DNA of 64,000 nucleotides from Lutjanus erythropterus (taxonomy: Eukaryota; Chordata; Actinopteri; Lutjaniformes; Lutjanidae), in NCBI GenBank assembly GCA_020091685.1, contig CM034613.1, forward strand, positions 16,450,932-16,514,931, written 5' to 3'. The number at the start of each line of letters is the position of its first letter. Position 1 is the stretch's first letter. The notes under the pieces were generated by a model. That model was not told the DNA's origin. It was given only the letters and a program-made list of their open reading frames with translations, and searched no databases. Of this stretch, positions 25,201 to 33,883 are shown in pieces. Both the position numbers and the translations under genes were made by a program.

Positions 25201-25515
25201 CATGTGAGAGAAATATCAAATAAGCTCCCATATCTGCGTCTTCAAGTGTGTGAACGTTGTTGTTCTTGGATGCACAGAAAGAGAAAGCTCTTTACTCTTC
25301 AAAATTATAACACGGCTGAAGACGTCATGGTGCATTTTCAAACAAACAAAATGACTTTTCAGATTGGATTCTTTCAGTTTCATAAGATGATCTAATGCTG
25401 AATTCTAGGGGGGTCGTGTTTCCCCCAAAGATAATATAATAAATCCCTTTTTTTCCTCACCTGGTATGTGCTGTGACTCCAAATATTGCACAGCCTCCTG
25501 ATAAATATCCATCAT
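10265..25515 (-). CDS. BCR/ABR-family RhoGEF/RhoGAP protein, ABR-like (22 exons, 831 aa)
   Basis: All 22 coding exons join in frame from ATG at 25515 to TGA at 10265; coordinates are given in the four domain entries. BCR and ABR are the only known proteins combining a Dbl-homology exchange domain with a RhoGAP domain; they switch Rac/Cdc42/Rho at membranes. Order seen: DH (about 66-260), PH (290-447), C2 (480-600), RhoGAP (624-815). It starts like short ABR and lacks the BCR coiled coil and kinase part. Hallmarks: the arginine finger Arg653 in GIYRVSG, LKLYFRELPEPL, and NKMSPMNLATVFGPSLLRP. The N-terminal 55 residues are acidic and unlike ABR as I recall it. Divergence throughout is larger than expected for true ABR or BCR, so I read it as a separate fish paralogue. 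A second in-frame ATG directly follows the first. The flanking introns carry many transposon remnants. Confidence 0.93.
12115..12260. repeat. Dispersed fish repeat rich in 'ttagcatg'
   Basis: Contains 'acattagcatgttaaca', 'gagcatgttagcatga', 'aattagctca' and 'agcctcacagagctgctagc', a block order known from many fish introns. It lies in the intron between exons 18 and 19 of the ABR-like gene. Confidence 0.6.
12745..12797 (+). repeat. LINE-like 3' tail
   Basis: The string 'ttcattgtacatg' followed by 'acaatgacaataaaga' and a short degenerate tail resembles the 3' end of fish LINEs of the L2/CR1 type. Only the tail is present. Confidence 0.4.
13629..15798 (-). other. ABR-like gene: C2-domain exons 14-17
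   Basis: Exons 14 (15727-15798), 15 (14671-14768), 16 (14199-14300) and 17 (13629-13792). They encode CGTLNVAIHSACG, VYVCVKVDGYEFYDTQ, NPHWDQ and ELKVLCVSQSDGQDDTVLGK, the successive strands of a C2 lipid-binding domain. The acceptor of exon 14 is a CAGCAG tandem, so two proteins differing by one alanine are possible. Exon 17 is a less conserved linker to the RhoGAP domain. Confidence 0.9.
14808..15600. mobile_element. Non-autonomous element with TAGC minisatellite core, copy 1 (ABR-like intron 14)
   Basis: The left flank has 'ggttgcaccaacaaagatta' and 'taatctcagattag'; the right flank, reversed, has 'gttgcaccaaacttttaaac' and 'cctcagattag'. Between them, 15000-15360 is a degenerate tandem array with period roughly 35-45 bp built on 'ttgctagctagctaaaaagtt' and 'acattgtttg' modules. 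The similar inverted ends suggest a DNA element that carries its own minisatellite. Related arrays occur at 18.69-18.98 and 45.47-45.85 kb. Confidence 0.55.
17609..18230 (-). mobile_element. Solo LTR of a Gypsy-like or retroviral element
   Basis: A 622-bp segment begins TGTTACG and ends CGTAACA, and is flanked on both sides by the 4-bp duplication CTAG (17605-17608 and 18231-18234). Read on the minus strand it has an AT-rich TATA-like CTTAAAAG and, further on, an AATAAA, in the order expected of an LTR. No internal region and no second LTR are nearby, so it is a solo LTR left by recombination. The intact target duplication and complementary ends suggest moderate age. It sits in the ABR-like intron between exons 12 and 13, in the gene's transcriptional sense. 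Confidence 0.75.
18660..18990. mobile_element. TAGC-minisatellite element, partial copy 2
   Basis: Reverse-oriented relative to copy 1. It has the 'agctt gctag' and 'caaacaatat aactttt' modules at 18710-18930 and then 'gattagtttttaattgtgca', the complement of the inner left flank of copy 1. It lies in intron 10 of the ABR-like gene, immediately before exon 11 in genomic order. Confidence 0.5.
19815..20078. repeat. Dispersed repeat starting 'agagctgcaattgatgatta'
   Basis: Has terminal 'gctgcaa(t/c)' and its complement 'ttgcagctct' plus the inner blocks 'ttggtctaaaatgtc', 'cacatttaagaagctg' and 'attgattatcaa'. The same family appears at 31.90-32.34 and 40.56-40.73 kb. It is a very common teleost element with inverted ends. 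Confidence 0.65.
22790..23400. repeat. 'gttagcttagctt' repeat cluster
   Basis: Three head-to-tail copies of 'gttagcttagcttggcataaa' followed by 'gggaaacagctagc' (near 22830, 22990 and 23140), then an inverted piece with 'taagctaagctaacc' near 23362. The same family appears at 50.16-50.79 kb and as short fragments near 53.58 kb. It is in intron 3 of the ABR-like gene. Confidence 0.65.
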
Positions 25516-25660
25516 CGGAGCTCAGAGATCTTCTCACAGTGCACAGTGAGATGTAGAGACGCAGCATGTGAGAGCAGGCTCAGCTGGCCACACAAAACTT
25601 CCTCTTTCTGGTCAGGATGCACAAAAGGGGAAAATACAGCTTCCTGTCAGCGTGAAACGC
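25516..25660 (-). promoter_or_regulatory. Probable 5' UTR and promoter of the ABR-like gene
   Basis: No TATA box is visible upstream of the start codon. A minus-strand AGAGGAAGT near 25605 fits an ETS/PU.1-type site, which would suit expression in blood cells, but the motif is short. The transcription start is not defined. Confidence 0.35.
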
Positions 25661-25763
25661 GGTAAAAGAGTGAGACTGAGAACTGGTGTGGTGTCTGGAG
25701 TTCTACTTTATATGATTTGCTCTGTTAAGGTGACAAAGGTCTTTAGCTTAAATCTCAAGGGAG

Positions 25764-26054
25764 TGTTAAGAATGTGGTACCTCTGGGTTTTGGGAGGTCT
25801 TCTTCATGTTTTGACATACCTTAGATAACAGTCCTCTTAATGTATACCATATGTGTGAGGTTGTTTGTGGAACAAAGGACACCCAAATGTATATAAGCCA
25901 TGTTACATGTCTTGTAGGCAGAGAGATTCATATTGGCTTCGAGTCCTCTCACAGGCAAACCATGGTGCCTGGTCGATGCTGAACTTTTTTGTAATAAACT
26001 TTTTATTATATAATCAAGTCGGTGTCAGCGGATGTTTTCTTCATCATCTTCACA
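25764..26054 (+). mobile_element. LTR-like segment, family unknown
   Basis: Begins TGTTAAGA and ends TCTTCACA (nearly complementary ends). Inside, a TATATAAG near 25890 is followed about 100 bases later by AATAAA at 25993-25998, the spacing expected of an LTR promoter and poly(A) signal. No target duplication and no coding part was found, so the ends are uncertain. It lies about 250 bp upstream of the ABR-like start, in the opposite direction. Confidence 0.35.
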
Positions 26055-26229
26055 TCATCACTACTCAAGAAACAACACTGGCACCTGACGTTTTAATCCA
26101 TTCCCTTCAGTTACGCTTCACTTCCTCTAAAACGTGTCAGTTTCAACATATCAACTGCGGAGTGTTTACAAAACCTCACTGAATATTCTTTCATCAGATA
26201 CTGACATGTCTGAAGTGATCACTAGCTGT

Positions 26230-26640
26230 AGCTGTATCACTAATACACGCAGGTGGAAGATCATTTACTTGAGTAAAACTAGAAATGCTCTGAAGAATGT
26301 ACTGCAAGTGTCATAGAGAATTGTTTTATGTTATTATAGAATATTATATAATTTGTTTTTATTACTAATAAATACATATAAGAGGATTTTAATGTTTGTA
26401 AGTTTGAACAAAAAACTAAAATTCCTCCACACTGCTCGTCTGGTGTGATCCAAGTCTCCTAAAGCCCTAACTTGCATTTGTAGAGGCAGAAACAAACTGT
26501 TTACTGACCAAAGTTTCCCCTAAGTGTTCCCGAGCCCATTATGTCAGTTTTTAATTCAGTGCCACCAGAGGGGTCAAAGGTCACAGGTATAAAGTAGTAG
26601 CACAAAAGTAGCATAAATGGAAATACTCAATGAAAATGAG
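26230..26640. repeat. Dispersed repeat related to 7.84-8.08 kb
   Basis: Has 'catttacttgagtaaaac' at the left and 'agcataaatggaaatactca' at the right, both parts of the element also seen in efcab1 intron 2, in complementary orientation. Confidence 0.45.
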
Positions 26641-27679
26641 TCGATCGCCTTCACTACGCCACTTTTTCATTTTGACCACAGCCTTAATAATGATCAGGAT
26701 GTACAGTACACAGTCTCCGTTCATAACATTTAACAGGAAGTGCTGCATGTTATCAGCCAGTACAAACTCACATAGTGATTAATGAGAAGAGGGTGGATAA
26801 ATGTTCAATTTAGAAGCAAATATATAACATAGTTTACAATATCCAACTGTGGGAATCCAATTAACAATTTTAGCTGAACCTGAAAGTGTTCAGCATGACA
26901 AAAATATACTAGCAGACCAAAAAAATATCAATTATATGATGCATAAAATAAACAGAGGTTTACTTAGGCAGAAAGAAATCTTACATGACTCTATGTTCCT
27001 AAACTGGTGTGTCCATAAACAAAAATGACAATCATCACTGTTAAATGAAAAGAAAGAGGCTCTTTTTATGGTCCAACGCTGCCCTCTACAGTACTACAGA
27101 TGTTAACGCAGCTTCATTTGTTTCTGTCACAATCTTGGGTTTTGTGGCTAAAAGTTCACCATTTCTCTCCGCTCTTTCTTTCCTTACAGACGAGGCTCTT
27201 CGTGACAAATGTGACGCCAGGACACGGTTGAGACGAGGCTCTCAGACATTTCCTGTTGCAGCCATTTAAATAATGATAGCTGCTCGTTGTGGTTTGTGGT
27301 GTCAAGTCACATCCTTTTCAAGACCAATGGAAATTGTTTGTACTGCATTGTTTTAACATTTAAAGGCCAAATACATTTTTTGACCACATACTTCTGAGAT
27401 CTATCAACATATTTGTATTTGTGTTTTCATAAATACAACTTGCACAACTTGAGTGCAGCAGAAACAAACACAACACCGATGTACTGTATCATCTTCTTAA
27501 AAGTTGTGTTGCTACAACTAATGTAATGTTTCCCATCATGCCTTAAGTTTCCTACTTTATGTTACAAAATGCAAATGTTACTTTGTGTTTGTGTTTCTTC
27601 AGAACATGGTGGTTTATGAGACAGTTGTTATTTTTGCGCTGGTTTAGAGTTTTAACTAATTATGAAATGATTGTTAGCG

Positions 27680-27890
27680 CTTCAACTTTATGTTGAAGGT
27701 CTTGAGGGGATGATGTCACTAAGAGTTGCTGCCTGGCTTTCAGTCTGTGCTGTTTGCTACAGTATTTTATTTTATTTTTTTCTCCACAACCATCTGGCGA
27801 CCCTCAGAAAATATCTTGCAGCCCCCTTGGGGCTCCCGACCCCCAGGTTGAGATCCACGGCTCAGTCTTCTGCTGCATTCGGAGACCAGT
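27680..27890. repeat. Dispersed repeat with 'ggcgaccctcagaaaat' block
   Basis: The blocks 'ggcgaccctcagaaaat', 'gggctcccgacccccaggtt' and 'gagatccacgg' are typical of one end of a hAT-type fish transposon as I remember it. Only one end is clear. Confidence 0.45.
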
Positions 27891-28129
27891 GACAGGTTGT
27901 CTGCAGCTCCTGAGGGAAATATCTGGCTCGTACCTGGCTGCTAAATGCTAAACTATGCTTGCTAGTCGCTAACAGTTGTTTTAGTAAAACTTTTTAGCCA
28001 AAGACAGCTTCTTGATGAGAGCTGTGAGAGTGAACCAAAACACTACAGTTGAGTTCACTTAAAAATACAAGATGATGTGTAATCTTTAATCATTCACTTT
28101 TTATGTGTTTGTTTTTGCTTTTTTTAAAT

Positions 28130-28215
28130 GTCTTCTATTTAATGTATTTCTATGTCTCTGTAAAGCACTTTAATCTGCCTTCTGTGTGAACGGTAGACAC
28201 TATACAAACTTCTTA
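28130..28215 (+). repeat. LINE-like 3' tail
   Basis: 'tgtaaagcactttaatctgc' followed by 'actatacaaac' resembles the common 3' end of fish LINE and related retroposons. Confidence 0.45.
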
Positions 28216-28655
28216 GTCAAACTTTGAAAATCTTGCAAAAAAAGGCAATGGCATTTTTTTTTTATCTGTTATCTTCTTCCTAACATGATAACTTTTCGGC
28301 TTTTTTTTGATAAAATCATGAGTTGTATATATGTGATGTCTGCATGTTGCCTTTTTGTTTCCCTCCTGTTTATCTTGAAACTGCAAAAATCAAAACAAAA
28401 GCTCCGACTCCAGTCCTGCCACTTTGTTATGTTCAGAAATGTTCAGAAATCCAATATTTCTGACAGCACTTGAAGGTAACACCATTATGACCAGACTATT
28501 TCTCCTACAGGGGGCGCTTACTCATCACTGTGAGTAAATTTAGAATAAAATCTGATCCACATCATAAATCAGTTTTACATTTCATCACCGTTAATGATTC
28601 ATTACTACATAAAGTGGGTGTGTGTTGCTTTAACACACTTCGCTGTGCCTTTCTG

Positions 28656-28658
<3 letters not shown>

Positions 28659-28710
<52 letters not shown>
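28659..28710. repeat. (CA)26 microsatellite
   Basis: Fifty-two bases of perfect CA repeat. Confidence 0.97.
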
Positions 28711-28714
<4 letters not shown>

Positions 28715-29834
28715 TACCCATTTCCTCTCATCCAAACCCCTCCCCAACTGTTGCTTTTCTCTCTTTCCTTTTCTCCTCACTTTTCCAGACAAACGAAACT
28801 TAAAGTTAACCAGATGAGCTCAAGGTTCCATGTTTGTACAGTGGAAGCTGATAAAGGGTGTGTGAGAAGCACTCCTTCAATAAAGAGGAGAGCTGTTTGG
28901 ACATGCAATAAACAACTGGAACGTGGGAAATAAGAACAACATCAGTGACACATAAAGCAAGACACCCAATAAAACATGAAGTACTGCACAGATGAAGAGA
29001 ATAAAATAGAGCCAACATGTCAACAATATGCACTGAAATTAAAAGGGGGAAACTTTTTGCAATATTTAACTATAACAATAAAAACAGTAACAGTAAGCAA
29101 AAAACTTTGATCATAATACTAATTAATGATATAATTAAACTAAAGAAGAGTCTCTCAGTACAAAAGGAGATTACAGTAACTTGGAGACGTTTCTAAATTA
29201 GTAAATTAAATAAGATTCAGGAACAGAAAAGTCACAGGAAAGTAACACACCCATGTTTTTGGACTCCAGTCATCTATTTGCTGACAGACTTCCAATTTAA
29301 TGTTGCTGAGACAAGGAGAATAAATAGAGATAATAACTGGGAAGAGTTAGTTTTAAGTGATATTAATGTGTTGTGTTCAGTGCTGAAACTGACCTTAGGG
29401 CACCAATTTTAAAGAGAAAAAGAACTTACTTGAAAAAATGGCTCTAATTTCAAGTACGTGCATAAATCATTGGCTTATTTAAATATTTTTTTTCTATATA
29501 TGTTGAATTGTTTGCTTGCCTATGGACAAATGATTAATATGTGCACCAGCATGTACTGAAGACAGTGTGAAACACTGAAATCTAACTACAAACGAAACTC
29601 TCTGTATTCCTTTTTTCCAAGATTCAGTGGGTCCAGATGAATCTATCCATGTAAGTATTTTGAATTTTGTCCAAATCTGTCTTTTTTTTGCAGCTCTTAG
29701 TACAAATGTTGAGAAATCATCACCAGATTTGGTTCTGAACATGATATTTAGTTGATATGAAAGTACATGCTTTTTGCAAATCATTGTATTCTGTTATCAT
29801 TTATGATTTACACAGCCTCTTAACTTTATATCTA

Positions 29835-30040
29835 CAGAGGGCGCAGGTCCTCTTACATGGAGGTTCCATTTTGCACCGTCATGTTTCTACAGTGGCCCAG
29901 GACGGACAAACCAAACACGAGCATCACACCCACTGTAGCTCTGCACACCACGCATTAGAGAGTGAGACGGGGCGTTTGCAGTCTGCAAGCTCACGATTAG
30001 ATGGCACTAAATCCTACAAACTGATCCATTAAGGAAAACA
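29835..30040. repeat. Dispersed fish repeat with 'ccattttgcaccgtcatgtt'
   Basis: Blocks 'cagagggcgcagg', 'ttttgcaccgtcatgtttct', 'acggacaaaccaaaca' and 'tagatggcactaaatcctac' are familiar from a widespread teleost repeat. It makes a 91-codon open frame that is not a gene. Confidence 0.55.
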
Positions 30041-30111
30041 CAAACAAACCAGTACCTACAGAAAGAAACGCGCATCTTCTGTCACTCCACTGTGGTCCAT
30101 GTCATGTGATC

Positions 30112-30395
30112 TTAAAGGGCCGGTTATCCATCTGTACCGTTTTGGTGTGAGTTGCCAGGTTTTGGAGACTGTTGAGATTTCTGCCTTCTCTCCAGTATAA
30201 TGCAACTAGATGACACTAGTCCTGTGGTGCTCGAAGCTCCAAAAAATACATTTGAAAAACACAACAGTGACATAATTTTGAAGAAATCACGACCCACCTT
30301 GTTATGAGCAGTTTCATGTAGGAAGTACAAGAAAGTAGTTCCTACATGAAACTGCTCACAAGAAGATCTGTGCCTTATCTTGAGGCCATGATTTG
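30112..30395. mobile_element. Fold-back MITE family P1, truncated copy
   Basis: Starts with TTAAAGGGCCGGTTATCC, contains 'ttttggtgtgagttgcc' and a tight hairpin (30300-30362) whose arms are 'gagcagtttcatgtagga' and its complement. The right arm stops before the GT microsatellite at 30403. Confidence 0.6.
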
Positions 30396-30400
30396 TATTA

Positions 30401-30402
<2 letters not shown>

Positions 30403-30441
<39 letters not shown>
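30403..30441. repeat. (TG)19 microsatellite
   Basis: Thirty-nine bases of TG repeat abutting the truncated fold-back element. Confidence 0.95.
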
Positions 30442-30444
<3 letters not shown>

Positions 30445-31899
30445 GAGCATCACAAGCCGAGAGCCATTTAGCCTCAATATATTTAACAGCTCTGTCAGCA
30501 GTGGCACGATGCAACTGTTTTAAGATAAACAAACATGAGAGAACTGTCAGGAATATAAATTTAATACCAAGTCTTTGACAGGAAACCCTTCATCTCTGCA
30601 GATCTGAGAACTTTTCTGTACAGCTGTCAGGGTGGCAGTTGCAAGGTGGTTAACACTATCAGGGGAGACTTTTCTCAGTTCATGTGTGAAGTTTCCACTA
30701 TAGTGCTAAATATTCACAGTCTTGTATTAAACTAGAATTGCCACCTGGCAGTTGTAATGCCACTCATTTAAGCTGCAGTTTACACGTTTGTAAAAATTAA
30801 TCAAAGTGACAGTGACGTTGACGTTTACCCACCAAAATTTACTCAGTTCTTTCAGAAAATGACAATGAAAAAAAAATAGGACTCAAGCAGGTATGACGAT
30901 TTAACAGAACCCTAACTATAATTTCTACAGAAGAATCCAACAGAAGTCCTCAAACATGGACCAACATACTGCTATTACATGAATCCAAGATAAACAGGAA
31001 ATACTTCCTCATGATCCAAGACGCTCCACTCTTCTTACGAAGTGTTTTGCTTGAGTTGGGGGGGAGGGGTAACGTGCGTCCAGCCAAAATGTCAATTCTC
31101 AAGTGTTTAGTCTGGCACCACAGCATCCACTGTGGAACAATGTTCCCCTTTTCCCTTATTTCCTCCCTTCAGTTACAGCTGAAACGCTCTTCGCTGCTTC
31201 AAATGTAAAAGCTAAATCAGGGATGGACGTTAAATAAAATCCCTCACTGGTGTCACGAAACAAGCTCCACTGTTAAACCCAGCATCACTGTCAACACACG
31301 GAGAGATATTCACAGAGAGAGACAGAGTTTTTAGTGTCATTATCCACAGGAATAAAACTTTAATTGCAGCTAGTTGTGAGCAGCAGCTGCTGCATACAGT
31401 ATAAGAGGAGTGATTAAATCGCACACTCTCAGCTTTATTGCTATCAAACACATAGTTACATTATTACTTGGGTACAGTGAGTCCTCTATTATATTGGTTG
31501 CCCTCTGTGAGCAGTTCGCTCCTGTTTTATCCCTGAGAGCCTGAAGTCGAAGAACTTTTCTCACCATTTTCAAATAATCACCCTTCACTTCCTGTAATCT
31601 TTTTAATACATGCAGTTCTCTTGTTGTCTAGATACTGACTGCCAGGATGTGGTCTTTGCCACAAAACCAGGTCACACCTCCAGTTTGTTGTGTTGTGATC
31701 ACACAAATCTACGTGTAATGTTTTCAGAGTTTGGAAGTTACTTTAAACTGTATTACAATACAGTTATTAGTTACCTGTTAAAAATGTAGTCAGTATTGTA
31801 ATCCAGGTACCACAATATTAAAGTAACGTAACTTGATTACTTTCCATTACTTTTGGAGTACCCCAATATAAAATAAGGTGAAATTGTTGAGCCTAATAT

Positions 31900-32342
31900 A
31901 ATGTTTTCATCTGTGATTAATTTTTCGATTAATTGATGAAGTGAAAAATGTTGATCAAAGCTCAAAATGACGTCCTCAAATGTCTTGTTTTGTCCACAAC
32001 TCAAAAATATTGTTTACTGTCAGAGAGGAGTAAAGAAACCAGAAAATATTAACATTTAAGAAGCTGGAATCAGAGCAGTTTTGCATTTTTTTTCATTAAA
32101 AAATGACTAAAAAACGATTATCCTCATTAATTTTCTCCATTAATTGATTAGTTATTTGGTCCACAAAGTGTCAGAAAATTGTGAAAAATGTTGATCAAAA
32201 CTCAAGATGACATTTAAATGTCAATATTCACACTTTAGAGGCTGGAATCACAAAATGACTAAAAATGATCAATTGATCATCAAAATAGATGCAATTAATT
32301 TAATAGTCAATTAATAATGGATCAATCATTGCAGCACTACAG
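31900..32342. repeat. Dispersed repeat, two partial copies in tandem
   Basis: Contains 'cctcaaatgtcttgttttgt', 'ccacaactcaaa', 'tttactgtcagagagga' and 'aagaagctggaatcagag', then a second partial unit, and ends 'caatcattgcagcactac'. Same family as 19.82 and 40.56 kb. Confidence 0.65.
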
Positions 32343-32619
32343 GTTTTATGTTCATTGTACGTGTTCATTTCTTTGCTGTGCACAATTTGTTGATTGATTT
32401 ATTGATTAAAGACAAAAAAAAATGGTGAAATTTCCATCCAGTGAAGCATTTGTTTTTACTGAAGGTCATAATTATCAATTTGCAACTGTGTGTGCACTGA
32501 GCATGGTTTTATATTATATCATTCCTTAATTTTAAATTATAAATCCTACTAACAATATCCATTTTTACTAAATCTATCTATGTTTCAAGACAAGGTAAAA
32601 ATGTTAGGATGGTATTAAA

Positions 32620-32800
32620 AGTATATGCAGGGACAGTGGGCTCAGTACGTATCCCTGAGGTACGCCGCTGTTCAGGACACAGGTGGAGGATGAGCGCTTG
32701 CCTTGTCAAGCTATCTGGGATCAGTTTGGTGCAAATTCAAGGGTCAGCAGGTCCGACCAGCACCTCAGGCTTTCAAAGTGCAGATAAAACGCGGGTCAAG
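32620..32800. repeat. LINE-like (L2/Maui type) fragment
   Basis: 'ggctcagtacgtatccctga' followed by 'gctgttcaggacacaggtgg' and further blocks recall the 3' region of fish L2-type LINEs. No reverse-transcriptase frame remains. Sequence after 32800 has AATAAAAG near 32871 and is unassigned. Confidence 0.4.
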
Positions 32801-33174
32801 ATTCTGTTATGACCTATTTCCTGCCTCCAACGTCTCAGGAAACATATTTAAGTGTACTGTTTAGCTGCAATAAAAGAAAGGTTGTTATCTGGCAGCTGCC
32901 GTTCTGTGTCCTACTTGGAAACAGACCAAGCACCATGTCACATGTTCTGTTACTCTGGTCCTTCGGAGGTCTATCTAACTGTGCCTAGAGGCATTTTGGC
33001 CTGCGCCTGCTGATAACGCCATTTTTGGTACTGAGGGGTTCCTGTGCCAGGCTAAGTGTTGTCTTGAGATTATCAATAATTGGCATCCTATTTCATCCAG
33101 CAAATTCTTACTGACATTTAATCTACTGCAGTGTAATTTCTTTCCATTTTTTCTATCCACTTCGCTGTTGTAAC

Positions 33175-33230
33175 CCTGAAAATTTCCCTGTCGTGGGACT
33201 AATAAAGAAATATGTTATCTTGATGATTTT
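33175..33230 (+). repeat. LINE-like 3' tail
   Basis: 'aaaatttccctgtcgtggga' followed by 'ctaataaagaaatatgttat' matches a retroposon tail widespread in fish. Confidence 0.5.
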
Positions 33231-33511
33231 GACTGCAAATAAACTGCTCTTGTATCATTCTTGTTTTTCCTTTTGGTCTAACTGTAGCTAATAAATAATT
33301 AATGAGGTTGAGCATTTTCTTTTAATTTAGTTGATTTTTCTGCCTTTGCCTTTTTAGTATGTTTGGGTCTAAATTAGTCCATTTAGTTCATTATATATCA
33401 TGCAACTATGGATCACTCCTCATTGATGGTCTTTTTAGGATATGTCATGTTAAACATGTCTTACTGCCACCAAACCAGATTGTGAAAAGAGTTTAACAGA
33501 CATAACAATAT

Positions 33512-33517
33512 TTTATT
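33512..33517 (-). terminator. Poly(A) signal of the PLAC8-family gene
   Basis: AATAAA on the minus strand, about 370 bases after the stop codon; it is the first clear signal there. Confidence 0.5.
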
Positions 33518-33883
33518 GGCCAAATTTAAACAGAGGTCAGACAAAAAAACTGACCTGACATCATACAATCTTATAACATCCAACATGTTAACATTCAGCT
33601 CAAAATATATGGCTTTAATAGAGAATTTAAGGCTTTAAGGCTAAGGCAGTGGATAATTAAAAAAAACAGCTAAACTGAGGCATTAAACATGGCAGATGAC
33701 TATTATACAAAGTACAGATGCTGAAGTGAGCAACATTTTTTGGTCTTTATCTTTGTCTTCCACCTCATACCGGTCACAGAACAAATGTTTCTCGAACGAA
33801 CGTGGAGAAAAATAACTTGCAGACTATGCGTCATTTAGCGAACATGATGTAAGCCCTCAGCCTGCAGCCAAAACGGTTGCATC

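Larger units (their letters stand above)
19594..25515 (-). other. ABR-like gene: N-terminal and DH-domain exons 1-8
   Basis: Exons 1 (25461-25515), 2 (25063-25172), 3 (23871-23975), 4 (22001-22237), 5 (20451-20558), 6 (20310-20367), 7 (20168-20220) and 8 (19594-19731). Exon 3 starts the DH domain (GILESEEVYLRELEALL), exon 4 adds TSQPVLSSREVQTVFYQVPE with a Ser/Glu-rich insert, exon 5 IYGGFIENYEEAVEV, exon 7 LLYKPLDRVTKTTLVL and exon 8 SLQEALRLSRSFLSGVNE, matching the ABR DH helices in order. Exons 1-2 encode an acidic tail of unknown role. Confidence 0.88.
25661..33511. other. Intergenic DNA between the ABR-like gene and the PLAC8-family gene
   Basis: Nothing here gives a supportable exon. 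It holds an LTR-like segment (25.76-26.05 kb), dispersed repeats (26.23-26.64, 27.68-27.89, 29.83-30.04, 31.90-32.34 kb), LINE-like tails (28.13-28.22, 33.18-33.23 kb) and body fragments (32.62-32.80 kb), a long CA and a GT microsatellite, and a truncated fold-back element at 30.11-30.40 kb. The open frame at 27045-27269 follows no known family. Confidence 0.6.

Noticed and set aside
27045-27269. 74-aa plus-strand frame with an acceptor-like site (ttccttacag)
   Set aside because: No partner exon, no family resemblance; likely chance in intergenic DNA.
32804-32941. TGTTATGACC...GTCACA segment with ATTTAAG and AATAAAAG, a possible short LTR
   Set aside because: No target duplication, ends unclear, and it adjoins LINE-like sequence; left unassigned.
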